Shown in pieces: positions 1 through 7,303 of a stretch of DNA of 64,000 nucleotides (positions within the stretch are counted from its first letter, which is position 1; every line of letters begins with the position of its first letter). Under the pieces are notes generated by a model, which worked only from the letters and a program-made list of their open reading frames with translations, made no database searches and was not told the origin of the DNA. This DNA comes from Parapedobacter sp964498395 (GTDB lineage: Bacteria; Bacteroidota; Bacteroidia; Sphingobacteriales; Sphingobacteriaceae). Location: NCBI GenBank assembly GCA_964498395.1, contig CAZCHE010000001.1, positions 124,001-188,000 on the forward strand. Reading direction: 5' to 3'. A program made the position numbers and the translations under genes.

Positions 1-792
1 GTCATGGGCATCTTCGATAGTTGGTAGTGTGCCAATGCTCGCTTGGAATCCTTTTGCCCCTTGTTTGTTGAGCGATACGGCGTATTCAAAATATTTGGGT
101 ACAAACGGTTGTCGCTCAGTAATCAAGGAAACAAACTCGTCTTCAGCCATGGGTTGTAGCGCATAATTCTCATTGATTTCCCGGCCAATGGAGCTGAATA
201 GGTCTTCACCCATGTTTTTTCCGCAAAGCGAACCCGGTCCATGGGCGGGGTAGACCAACACGTGGTGTGGAAGAGTCATTAATTTTTGGCGGGTGGAATG
301 ATATAGTTGTTGGGCTAGTTGCTCAGCTTTGGCGGTGATATTGCCCACGTTTTCGCGCAAGTCCGGTCGGCCGACATCACCGACAAACAGGGTATCTCCA
401 GTGAACACCGCATAAGGCTGCTGGAATTCATCAAAAAGCAAAATACTGATACTATCCGGAGAGTGACCGGGCGTGTTGATGGCTTCCAAACGGGCCTTGC
501 CCACCCTGACCTGACTACCGTCATCAAAGGGTTCGTGGGGGTATTCGGCCCCCACCAAGCTGCTAGCATAGATAGCGGCCCCAGTTAGTCGATGCAACTC
601 CAAATGGCTGCTTACGAAATCGGCATGAGGATGGGTTTCGATAATCGCGGAAATACGCGCATGGTGTTGCTCGGCGAAATCCAGGTAAGGCTGAGGATCG
701 CGTGCCGGATCAACCAAAGCCATCGATCCTTCACTTACTATGGCATAAGACGCATGGGCTAATCCTTTATCGTAAAACTGGTGTACGAACAT
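1..792 (-). CDS. MBL-fold metallo-hydrolase, persulfide dioxygenase-like (3' end outside window)
   Basis: The first 264 residues of a metallo-beta-lactamase-fold enzyme are visible; the C-terminus runs off the left edge. The metal-binding signature reads ETHPHADFVSSH near residue 53, followed by NTPGHSPDS, FTGDTLFVGDVGRPDL and YPAHGPGS, the usual order of zinc/iron ligands in the ETHE1/persulfide dioxygenase group. The sequence after residue 240 (SLNKQGAKGF) fits the linker that in this family precedes one or two rhodanese domains, so the full protein is probably about 450-470 residues (inference). The likely role is sulfane-sulfur or persulfide oxidation in the cytoplasm. A -7 box at 814-821 suggests its own promoter. 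Confidence 0.85.
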   Translation of the reverse strand, partial: MFVHQFYDKGLAHASYAIVSEGSMALVDPARDPQPYLDFAEQHHARISAIIETHPHADFVSSHLELHRLTGAAIYASSLVGAEYPHEPFDDGSQVRVGKARLEAINTPGHSPDSISILLFDEFQQPYAVFTGDTLFVGDVGRPDLRENVGNITAKAEQLAQQLYHSTRQKLMTLPHHVLVYPAHGPGSLCGKNMGEDLFSSIGREINENYALQPMAEDEFVSLITERQPFVPKYFEYAVSLNKQGAKGFQASIGTLPTIEDAHD

Positions 793-813
793 ATTTCGTG
801 ATGTATGGTGATG

Positions 814-821
814 CAAAGATA
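814..821 (-). promoter_or_regulatory. -7 promoter box (TATCTTTG) for the metallo-hydrolase gene
   Basis: On the minus strand TATCTTTG matches the Bacteroidota -7 consensus TAnnTTTG and lies 21 bases upstream of the ATG at 792. I see no clear TTTG at the -33 distance, so only the -7 element is supported. Confidence 0.5.
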
Positions 822-950
822 GAAAAATGTTTTATGTATATTTCCTCTGTAGGGTTGTCTCTTAGCGGCAGAGGAGAGACCGATAACTGCGCAGCCTGTA
901 TACCACAGGCAAGCAATCATGAGCGCCGATGAAAGCAAACTGCAGCGAAT

Positions 951-1000
951 AAATTCCCTTTTATATACAACGTAGTTAAATTGCATATAAAAGGGAATTT
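951..1000. repeat. Perfect 16-bp inverted repeat overlapping the TPP operon promoter
   Basis: Arms 951-966 (AAATTCCCTTTTATAT) and 985-1000 are exact reverse complements, separated by 18 bases. The right arm fills most of the spacer between the -33 and -7 elements of the promoter at 980-1011. No U-run follows, so it does not look like a terminator. A DNA-binding protein site is the simplest reading, but the regulator is unknown. Two short hairpins also lie just upstream (844-873 and 894-910); I could not assign them. Confidence 0.6.
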
Positions 1001-1011
1001 AGCTAAGTTTG
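980..1011 (+). promoter_or_regulatory. Bacteroidota-type promoter for the riboswitch operon
   Basis: A -33 element ATTG (980-983) and a -7 box TAAGTTTG (1004-1011) are spaced by 20 bases, the usual spacing for the phylum's primary sigma factor. Transcription would begin near 1016, just before the riboswitch aptamer. Confidence 0.7.
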
Positions 1012-1020
1012 CTCACACAA

Positions 1021-1099
1021 AAGCACGGGGTGCCCCGCCTAGGCGGGGCTGAGAACAAACCCGATACCTGATTTGGATAATGCCAACGTAGGGATGCTA
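1021..1099 (+). ncRNA. TPP riboswitch (thi box)
   Basis: The conserved TPP-aptamer segments are present in order: GGGGTGCC at 1027-1034, the variable P3 hairpin, GCTGAGA at 1048-1054, AACCCGATACCTGAT, TGGATAATGCCAACGTAGGGA. The ends AGCA/TGCT can pair to form P1. The aptamer binds thiamin pyrophosphate. A hairpin with a T-run follows at 1119-1158, so control is probably by transcription termination: TPP present means the operon is off. Confidence 0.95.
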
Positions 1100-1118
1100 G
1101 TTGAAAGATTCTATTTCA

Positions 1119-1158
1119 AACTCCATCTCCATTGGTGTTTTCCGGGGATGGAGTTTTT
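1119..1158 (+). terminator. Intrinsic terminator of the TPP riboswitch expression platform
   Basis: AACTCCATCTCC (1119-1130) pairs with GGGGATGGAGTT (1143-1154) with one G-T wobble, and is followed by a run of T. It lies between aptamer and first gene, where a riboswitch-controlled terminator is expected. Any coding start upstream of it (a TTG at 1101 opens the frame) would read through the hairpin and is unlikely. Confidence 0.8.
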
Positions 1159-1178
1159 TGTTGAGCAAAATAACAGCA

Positions 1179-1901
1179 ATGGATATAGAAAAATTTTCAA
1201 CTGACTTAATACCGAAAGGTCAACAAAACTGGCAGGGAAGACCGGAATGGTTTTTCAATCGTGAACACACTGATACCTATGAGCAGTGGTATGAGGGGCG
1301 GTATAAGCGCGCCGAAATCTGGCAAAAGAAGGTGATGGAGCAGCTTGTTTCCAATGACAAGCGCATCAAGACATTGCTGGAATTTGGTTGCGGTACGGCG
1401 CGTTTTACAAGGTGGTGGAAAGAAATAGGCATCGAAGCCACCGGAGGTGACATTTCCCCGCTCATGCTATCTCAGGCAAAATACCTTTTTGATGGTGATT
1501 TGGTCATGGCAGATGCTCATCACATGCCATTTAAAGACCATAGTTTTGATGCGCTGGCGTTCATTACCACTTTTGAGTATTACAAAGACCCAGTAAAAGT
1601 AATCCGTGAAGCGGCCAGGGTAGGTAAATACGGCATCGCTATGGGGATGATGAACCGCTATTCCACCAAAGTGGCAAGAAGAAGAATCCAGCAATTATTC
1701 GGGAAAAATCCTTTCTATATAACGGCGACTTTTTACTCTCCCAAAAAACTAGCAGACATCATCCATCAAGCACTTGAAGGACGAACGTATTCCATTCACT
1801 GGACGTGCACCGGACTTCCCAAGTGGTTTCCTGTCCAACAGTGGGGGCTGCCATTTGGTGATTTTTTTGGCTTGTATATCCAACTAAAGGATGTGGACTG
1901 A
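1179..1901 (+). CDS. Class I SAM-dependent methyltransferase in a TPP-controlled operon
   Basis: A 240-residue Rossmann-fold methyltransferase. Motif I, LEFGCGTARF, lies near residues 67-76. An acidic loop GGDISPLML and post-motif ADAHHMPFKDHSFDAL follow, as in the Methyltransf_11/UbiE type. The substrate is not evident. The ATG at 1179 is chosen because the longer frame from the TTG at 1101 overlaps the riboswitch terminator. The stop overlaps the next start by one base (TGATG), implying translational coupling. The last gene of the same operon encodes a Trm112-like protein, and Trm112 family members are known partners of class I methyltransferases, so the two may form a holoenzyme (inference). 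Confidence 0.85.
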   Translation: MDIEKFSTDLIPKGQQNWQGRPEWFFNREHTDTYEQWYEGRYKRAEIWQKKVMEQLVSNDKRIKTLLEFGCGTARFTRWWKEIGIEATGGDISPLMLSQAKYLFDGDLVMADAHHMPFKDHSFDALAFITTFEYYKDPVKVIREAARVGKYGIAMGMMNRYSTKVARRRIQQLFGKNPFYITATFYSPKKLADIIHQALEGRTYSIHWTCTGLPKWFPVQQWGLPFGDFFGLYIQLKDVD

Positions 1902-2956
1902 TGGGCGAAAAACTAGGTAAAATTGAATATCAGTTATTTGAGCGATTTATCGATAACAAATGCGGTCATCAACGTGAAGAAGTGATTGCTGGGCCGCAAT
2001 TTGGCGTAGATGTTTCTATCATTGAGCTGCCCGGGGATATGGCTTTGGCATTAACCAGTGACCCGTTGTCACTTATCCCCTCATTGGGTTTGGAGGAATC
2101 GGCGTGGTTATCTGTTCACCTGATGGCAAACGACATGGCAACCACAGGATATGCTCCCATGTATGGTCAGTTTGTTCTAAATCTTCCTTCATCTTTCTCG
2201 AAAAGTGATTTCAATACCTACTGGGGGTACATCCATAAATTTTGTTCTGCGATAAAAATTGCCATTACGGGGGGGCATACCGGTTTTATCGAGGGGCAAA
2301 ACTCTACCATTGCCGGAGGCGGAACGTTAGTTACCGTAGCACCTAAGGATAAATTACGAGTGTCAACATCAGCAAAATCGGGAAATGCGATCTTGGTCAC
2401 CAAAACCTGTGCATTATCGTCTTCGGCAATCCTGGCGATGAGTTTTCCAGAAACGGTAAAGCATAGCGCAGGAACGGAAATATACCGATACGCTTGCGAA
2501 TCATTTTACCATACATCGTCCTTGCAAGACGCGCTGATCGCCGTAGGTGAAAATAGCGGGCATTCAGCGATTGCAGCCATGCATGATGTCACAGAAGGAG
2601 GGGTGTTGGGTGCCATTTATGAATTGGCCGTTGCTTCAGGAAACGGAGCTGTTATTTACAACGACAAATTGCCTGTTGGGGAAGTGCAGGAGAAAGTTTG
2701 CCATATCTTCGATTTAGACCCGAGGTATTGCATCGGCGCAGGCGCGATGGTCATCGCCTGTGAAAAAGAAGGTGCTGATGAAGTGATTGCCCGTTTGGCT
2801 AACCATGGTATCCCCTGTGTGGAAGTCGGTGAACTATGCGAAAAGCACTATGGGATAACACTTGTTGAAGACGGAGAGAAACGCGATTTAAGGTATTTGG
2901 AAACAGACCCATACTGGTCCGCATTTTTCAATGCGTTAAAAGAAGGTTGGAAATGA
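1901..2956 (+). CDS. PurM/HypE/ThiL-superfamily (AIR synthase-related) protein
   Basis: A 351-residue protein of the PurM superfamily (PurM, PurL, SelD, HypE, ThiL), whose members use ATP to activate or phosphorylate a substrate. Visible signatures are ALTSDPL, HLMANDMATTGYAP, the Gly-rich GGHTGFIEG and HDVTEGGVLG near residue 227. The last is typical of HypE/AIR-synthase C-terminal domains. It resembles HypE-like AIR synthase-related proteins more than classical ThiL, but no hydrogenase gene lies nearby. A kinase or activating role in thiamin metabolism is suggested only by the riboswitch. It overlaps its neighbours by 1 and 4 bases. Confidence 0.8.
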   Translation: MGEKLGKIEYQLFERFIDNKCGHQREEVIAGPQFGVDVSIIELPGDMALALTSDPLSLIPSLGLEESAWLSVHLMANDMATTGYAPMYGQFVLNLPSSFSKSDFNTYWGYIHKFCSAIKIAITGGHTGFIEGQNSTIAGGGTLVTVAPKDKLRVSTSAKSGNAILVTKTCALSSSAILAMSFPETVKHSAGTEIYRYACESFYHTSSLQDALIAVGENSGHSAIAAMHDVTEGGVLGAIYELAVASGNGAVIYNDKLPVGEVQEKVCHIFDLDPRYCIGAGAMVIACEKEGADEVIARLANHGIPCVEVGELCEKHYGITLVEDGEKRDLRYLETDPYWSAFFNALKEGWK

Positions 2957-3588
2957 GAAAAAAGATACAGCGTGGTGTTTATCTTATTGTGGACCCAGCG
3001 ACGAATCGACGGGTCTTACTCGGCAAGTTGAATGAGATCCTCCACGAAGAAATTGCAGCCATACAACTATGGGATAACTTCAACCCTGATGAAAACCCGG
3101 TGGAAATCATTGATGAGGTCGTGCATTTGTGCCATGCTAAAAACCTTCCTGTGTTGATCAATAATCGATGGGAACTCGTAAAGCAGACCGGTTTAGATGG
3201 GGTGCATTTTGATGAAAAACAGGATAATATACTGGAATTGAAAGCTGAATTGGGTCGGGAAGTGATTACGGGTATCACCTGTACGAACGATCTGTCCATC
3301 GTTAAATGGGCGAATGAAAACGGACTTGATTATATTTCTTTTTGCTCCATGTTTCCTTCATCGACGGCTAATAGTTGTGAATTGGTAGCGTTTGATACCG
3401 TTAACGAAGCGAGGAAAATCACTACACTGCCGATTTTTTTGGCCGGGGGAATAAGGCCGGAAAATATGGACAGGCTGAATGAATTGAATTATTCAGGTAT
3501 CGCTGTCGTATCCGGAATCATGAACGCCGATAAACCCGTTGAGGCACTAAAAAAATATCAGGAAAAAATAAACGCCGATTCAAGATGA
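2953..3588 (+). CDS. ThiE/TenI-like TIM-barrel protein, divergent
   Basis: A 211-residue protein with the thiamin phosphate synthase/TenI fold: YLIVDP at the N-terminus, LPVLINNRWEL, GLDGVHFDEKQD, VITGITC, GLDYISFCSMFPSSTA, FLAGGIRPEN and GIAVVSGI, in ThiE order. Residues that bind diphosphate in ThiE are changed: the QxRxK segment reads QLWDN and the NDR motif reads NNR. It may therefore be a tautomerase-like (TenI) or other enzyme rather than true ThiE. The ATG at 2953 is chosen over the TTG at 2947 because it forms the ATGA overlap with the upstream stop. It shares TPP control with its operon. Confidence 0.8.
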   Translation: MRKKIQRGVYLIVDPATNRRVLLGKLNEILHEEIAAIQLWDNFNPDENPVEIIDEVVHLCHAKNLPVLINNRWELVKQTGLDGVHFDEKQDNILELKAELGREVITGITCTNDLSIVKWANENGLDYISFCSMFPSSTANSCELVAFDTVNEARKITTLPIFLAGGIRPENMDRLNELNYSGIAVVSGIMNADKPVEALKKYQEKINADSR

Positions 3589-3863
3589 AAATAGAAACGA
3601 TCGAAAAACTTTGCTGTTCATTTGACAAAGCCGACCTGGAATTAACAGTCGTATCAAAGGACATTCAGGAAAATATCTTAGAGGGGATTTTATGCTGCAG
3701 CGAGTGTAAGCGAATTTATCCCATTGTGTCAGGTATCCCCATTATGAGCCCTGACGAATACCGGGAATTTAAATTAGAGCAGCCGGTATTAGCGCGCTGG
3801 AAAAAAGATAAGATGTCCGATGATTTTCGGCTTGTGGAAAGCGGTATGGAAAGTGAAAAATAG
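3585..3863 (+). CDS. Trm112-like zinc-binding protein
   Basis: A 92-residue protein matching the Trm112/UPF0434 pattern: cysteines at 10-11 and 37-38-41 (CCSEC), then KRIYPIVSGIPIMSPDEY, the hallmark RYPI-GIPxL segment. Trm112 family proteins are small zinc-ribbon partners that stabilise and activate SAM methyltransferases in eukaryotes and archaea, and related bacterial proteins are known. Here it closes an operon that opens with a methyltransferase, which supports a partner role (inference). The start overlaps the upstream stop as ATGA. Confidence 0.8.
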   Translation: MKIETIEKLCCSFDKADLELTVVSKDIQENILEGILCCSECKRIYPIVSGIPIMSPDEYREFKLEQPVLARWKKDKMSDDFRLVESGMESEK

Positions 3864-3937
3864 AACACGCTGCTGACATTATTAACCTGAACTATACACA
3901 GCAGATACGGATGCCTAACAAAATGCGAATCTATTAT

Positions 3938-3996
3938 TTCACGCAGAGCCGCAAAGTGGCTCTTTTTGCGCCTTAGCGGCTTTGCGTGAATTTTTT
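3938..3996 (+). terminator. Terminator hairpin of the thi-type operon; palindromic repeat
   Basis: TTCACGCAGAGCCGC (3938-3952) pairs with GCGGCTTTGCGTGAA (3976-3990) with one wobble and is followed at once by six T. It would terminate transcription after the Trm112-like gene. The arms resemble the short palindromic repeats often scattered between genes in this phylum, so it may be a repeat copy serving as terminator. The rest of 3864-4097 shows nothing else. Confidence 0.65.
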
Positions 3997-4097
3997 AAGT
4001 CGCAAAGACCTACTTCACGAGAAAATTGGAAATTTGTCGTACACCCGACAAGTATCCATTAGCATGTACCATCGGGATTAATTCGTATTTTGGCCAC

Positions 4098-4988
4098 ATG
4101 AGATTAATATGGAGATGGTTTGCCTTGGCCGTGCTTGGTTCGATGGTCTCGTATCTGCACGCTCAGGATACCTTGGTGTTTGGCAACAGGCATGCAAAGG
4201 GCAAAATTACGAATGTACAGATTAATGAAGCATCGGGCTTGGTGGCATCGGCGGCGTACCGCAATCATTTTTGGACGCATAACGATAGCGGGGACAAGGC
4301 ACGCGTATTCCTAATCGACGATTCGGCGAGGCATCGAGCCACGTTTTACTTAGAAGGGGTTGATGCCCGCGACTGGGAGGATATTGGGATGATGGAGCGA
4401 GATGGGCGTCATTACTTACTGGTGGGGGATATTGGGGATAATCGAGGCCGACACCCCCATGTGACGATACATGTATTTGAAGAGCCCCGATTAGGTAACA
4501 CCGGACAGATAATCGATACGATACCCGCTGCATCCATTCATTCGTTTGTGCTTCAATACGAGGACGGTCCAAGGGATGCAGAATCGCTGTTTTTTGACCC
4601 CCTAGACAAGCGCCTGTACGTCATTAGTAAACGGGAGTTAGAAGTAGGGGTGTATAGCGCGGCACTTACGGAGCAGCCGACAGACACATTGATATTGCGC
4701 AAACAGTTGACCTTACCCTATACTTATGTCACGGCGGCGGATATCAGCCCGGATGGTAGCGAAGTGCTCATGAAAAACCTATTGATGGTGCTGTATTGGA
4801 AACGAAAGCCTGGCGAGTCCATTATCGATATGTTCAAAAGGCCTGCGCAACGGCAACCCTACATTCCGGAACCGCAGGGCGAGGCGATCACGTTTGCTCG
4901 TGATGGAAATGGCTATTATACGTTAAGTGAAGCCGCCTTGGGAATGGATGCCATCCTGTATTTTTATGAACGAAATAAGCGCAATTAA
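4098..4988 (+). CDS. Secreted protein of unknown function, probable beta-propeller
   Basis: A 296-residue protein with a signal peptide (MRLIWRWFALAVLGSMVSYL-HAQ, cleavage near residue 23). The mature part contains EASGLV, FWTHNDSGD, DWEDIG, YLLVGDIGDNRG and DAESLFFDPLDKRLYVISKR. These resemble bacterial secreted proteins described as phytase-like or PE-PGRS-type propellers, but no catalytic site can be named. The ATG at 4098 is used because it starts the signal peptide; the open frame extends upstream to 4026 without one. An esterase gene follows 10 bases later, so the two may be co-transcribed. Confidence 0.7.
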   Translation: MRLIWRWFALAVLGSMVSYLHAQDTLVFGNRHAKGKITNVQINEASGLVASAAYRNHFWTHNDSGDKARVFLIDDSARHRATFYLEGVDARDWEDIGMMERDGRHYLLVGDIGDNRGRHPHVTIHVFEEPRLGNTGQIIDTIPAASIHSFVLQYEDGPRDAESLFFDPLDKRLYVISKRELEVGVYSAALTEQPTDTLILRKQLTLPYTYVTAADISPDGSEVLMKNLLMVLYWKRKPGESIIDMFKRPAQRQPYIPEPQGEAITFARDGNGYYTLSEAALGMDAILYFYERNKRN

Positions 4989-4998
4989 TCGATTGACG

Positions 4999-5898
4999 AT
5001 GAAAAATGATGTCCTATTATTGTACACTTGTACCATTAAATCGACCCTGCCTGGAGTGAAGGCGATTACCCGGAAGGCCTGTTTAGCGGTATGGTTGTTC
5101 GTGTGCCTTGCAACGATTCCCAAGGCGTATTCGGCCGAGGTAGACACCCTAAGCGTGCACAGTGAAGCAATGGGAAAAGACATTAAGACAGTAGTGATAA
5201 CACCTGCACATTATGCCGATGTAGATTCTTTGCCCGTTGTCTATCTATTACATGGCTATAGCGGCAATTATGCTGATTGGGTCAACAAGGCTCCCGCAAT
5301 AAAGAACTTGGCCGACCACTATGGACTAGTGATTGTCTGCCCGGATGGTGGATATGGCAGTTGGTATTGGGATAGCCCTGTCGATGCGTCGTTTAAGTAT
5401 GAAACGTTTGTGGCGAAGGAACTGGTGGCTTGGGTAGATACCCATTACAAGACCATACCGCATCGGGATGGGCGTGCCATCACCGGATTGAGCATGGGCG
5501 GGCATGGCGCGTTATATTTAGCCATGCGGCATTTGGATGTGTTTGGTGCAGCGGGGAGTACCGCAGGGGGAGTGGATATCCGTCCTTTCCCGTTGAATTG
5601 GGATATGGCTAAGCGGTTGGGGAGTTATTCGGAATATCCCGGCCGTTGGGATGAATATACGGTCGTTAACCAATTGCATCGGCTTACACCCGGGATACTG
5701 GCGCTCATCATCGACTGCGGCACAAGTGATTTCTTCTACGGCGTCAATGAGCGACTACACCAAAAGCTGTTGGATAGAAACATTCCCCATACCTATATTA
5801 CCGGACCGGGGGCACATAACTGGGATTATTGGCAACAATCCATTCCGTATCAGTTGTTATATTTTCATCGGTTTTTTATGTCGGCTAGCGGTGTTTAG
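4999..5898 (+). CDS. Secreted alpha/beta-hydrolase esterase (esterase D / XynZ-type)
   Basis: A 299-residue hydrolase with an N-terminal signal segment ending near AYSA. The catalytic triad is visible: Ser165 in GLSMGGHGA, Asp244 in CGTSDFF and His273 in GAHNWDYW. VYLLHGYSGN forms the oxyanion region. The layout matches the putative esterase family that includes feruloyl and acetyl esterases, so it probably cleaves ester groups of carbohydrates in the periplasm. The ATG at 4999 follows the upstream stop by 10 bases; an earlier in-frame start would overlap the upstream gene. Confidence 0.85.
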   Translation: MKNDVLLLYTCTIKSTLPGVKAITRKACLAVWLFVCLATIPKAYSAEVDTLSVHSEAMGKDIKTVVITPAHYADVDSLPVVYLLHGYSGNYADWVNKAPAIKNLADHYGLVIVCPDGGYGSWYWDSPVDASFKYETFVAKELVAWVDTHYKTIPHRDGRAITGLSMGGHGALYLAMRHLDVFGAAGSTAGGVDIRPFPLNWDMAKRLGSYSEYPGRWDEYTVVNQLHRLTPGILALIIDCGTSDFFYGVNERLHQKLLDRNIPHTYITGPGAHNWDYWQQSIPYQLLYFHRFFMSASGV

Positions 5899-6050
5899 AT
5901 CATAAGCGTTTCTTTTTTATCTAGCTGTTTAACAGAATGTTGTGTTGTTTGGTGAAAAAAGTGTGACTTTTTTGGATAAATTATTTGCCAATGTTACCTA
6001 ATTTTCCATATTTTTATTGCGCAAACCAACTAATTATAAACTTAAAACAG

Positions 6051-6079
6051 GTCCTGATTGCCCGCAGTCAGGACTTTTT
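6051..6079 (+). terminator. Intrinsic terminator
   Basis: GTCCTGA (6051-6057) pairs with TCAGGAC (6068-6074) and is followed by TTTTTG. It would end transcripts from the esterase region before the LacI-type regulator gene. Confidence 0.7.
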
Positions 6080-6154
6080 GTTTTGGGTAACATGTAATAA
6101 ACCGTGGTGGTTATCGTATAATTGTAACAGCAATTCAATTTAAGGAAGCTCCAG

Positions 6155-7183
6155 ATGGATACTGTAAACATCAAAGTACTTGCAGAGAAACTCGGATTAT
6201 CGACATCGACCGTTTCAAGGGCCTTTCGAGGGAACAGTGACATTAATGCTAAAACCAAGCAACGTATCTTGGATACGGCAAGGTCGCTGGGGTACCAGCC
6301 CAACTTGTATGCAAGCAACCTACGTGACCGCAGGAGCAAAACCATTGCCATTGTGGTGCCCGAGTTTGCAAACAACTTTTTCTCGCATGCTATCCACGGT
6401 ATCGAACGGGAGGCAAGGGCCAATGGGTACCATACCTTGATTTACGTGACGGATGATGACTATGAGAAGGAAGCGGCTTTCGTGACCGATATCTGTAACG
6501 GTAGGGTAGAGGGAGTGGTGATGTCTGCTTCGGGAGAGGAGTACCAACATGATTATCTTGAACTGTTGGCAAAGCGGAAAATTCCATTGGTTTTCTTCGA
6601 TCGTTTTTACGACGACGTAAAGGCCACACGGATCACCGCCAACGATTACGAGAGCAGTTATCGTGCGACCAAGCACCTGTTGGACAATGGATGTAAAAAA
6701 GTGGCATACCTCGTGGTCAATAAACAGATATCCATTGGTAAAATCAGGTTGCAGGGATACCTGGATGCCCTGCGGGATACTGGTTTGCCACTGGACGACG
6801 ATCTCGTCGTGGAATGTACAAACGAAAAACACGAAATCGAGCGACGTATCCGTGATGCATTCCATCGGTTCCGGCCAGATGGTATCTTCGCTTCCGTAGA
6901 GCGTTTGGCGGTCGCGGCCTACCGATTTTGCCTGCGTGAAGGAATATCCATACCACATCAATTGAAAGTGGTCGGTTTCTCCAGTTTGGAAATAGCCGAT
7001 TTGTTGAATCCGGCATTGAGTACTGTTACACAACCCGCTTTCGACATGGGGGCCAAAGCGGCTTCCGTACTTTTTCAAGCCATTCATGATGGTCTTCAAT
7101 CTACTGATGATGAGCATATTATATTTAAATCGATGCTCATCGAACGCGAGTCTAGTACAGGGTTGGTGAAAAAAAATACCTAG
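6155..7183 (+). CDS. LacI-family transcriptional regulator of the maltodextrin locus
   Basis: A 342-residue LacI/GalR regulator. The N-terminal helix-turn-helix reads VLAEKLGLSTSTVSRAFRG, followed by the hinge YQPNLYASNLR and a periplasmic-binding-protein-like effector domain (AIVVPEFANNFFSHAIHGIE, GVVMSAS, VVGFSSLEIADLLNPALSTV). The gene lies just upstream of and in the same direction as the amylase/Sus operon. A perfect palindrome typical of LacI operators occurs in the gap between them, so it very likely controls that operon. Maltose or a maltodextrin is the probable effector (inference). Confidence 0.93.
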   Translation: MDTVNIKVLAEKLGLSTSTVSRAFRGNSDINAKTKQRILDTARSLGYQPNLYASNLRDRRSKTIAIVVPEFANNFFSHAIHGIEREARANGYHTLIYVTDDDYEKEAAFVTDICNGRVEGVVMSASGEEYQHDYLELLAKRKIPLVFFDRFYDDVKATRITANDYESSYRATKHLLDNGCKKVAYLVVNKQISIGKIRLQGYLDALRDTGLPLDDDLVVECTNEKHEIERRIRDAFHRFRPDGIFASVERLAVAAYRFCLREGISIPHQLKVVGFSSLEIADLLNPALSTVTQPAFDMGAKAASVLFQAIHDGLQSTDDEHIIFKSMLIERESSTGLVKKNT

Positions 7184-7188
7184 ATTTT

Positions 7189-7219
7189 TTTGGAATTTAA
7201 AACCACGTGTCTACCTTTA
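7189..7219 (+). promoter_or_regulatory. Promoter of the maltodextrin utilisation operon
   Basis: The -33 element TTTG (7189-7192) and the -7 box TACCTTTA (7212-7219; last base differs from TAnnTTTG) are 19 bases apart. Transcription would begin near 7225, at the edge of the operator palindrome. Confidence 0.6.
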
Positions 7220-7225
7220 CATCAC

Positions 7226-7245
7226 TTTCGGGAACGTTCCCGAAA
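7226..7245. promoter_or_regulatory. LacI-type operator, perfect 20-bp palindrome
   Basis: TTTCGGGAACGTTCCCGAAA is a perfect inverted repeat with the central CG step usual for LacI-family operators. It sits at the predicted transcription start of the amylase/Sus operon, downstream of the LacI-type regulator gene. In this position a bound repressor would block initiation. Confidence 0.85.
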
Positions 7246-7303
7246 ATAATCAAAGGCAAAATCTGACAAATTTTGCACCAATTATTGACCAGATTCAGCA
7301 GTG

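Noticed and set aside
844..910. Small structured RNA upstream of the TPP riboswitch
   Set aside because: Two short hairpins are visible but there is no promoter, terminator or known RNA motif to support an RNA gene.
1101..1178. Start of the methyltransferase at the TTG at 1101
   Set aside because: This segment contains the riboswitch terminator; the ATG at 1179 gives a normal methyltransferase start.
1901..2956. Naming this gene hypE or thiL
   Set aside because: It shares superfamily motifs with both, but no hydrogenase genes are nearby and specific ThiL residues are not evident.
2953..3588. Naming this gene thiE
   Set aside because: Key diphosphate-binding residues differ from ThiE, so only the fold assignment is supported.
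6320..7117. Long minus-strand open frame of 265 codons inside the LacI-type gene
   Set aside because: It is antisense to a well-supported gene, has no recognisable domain and no start context.
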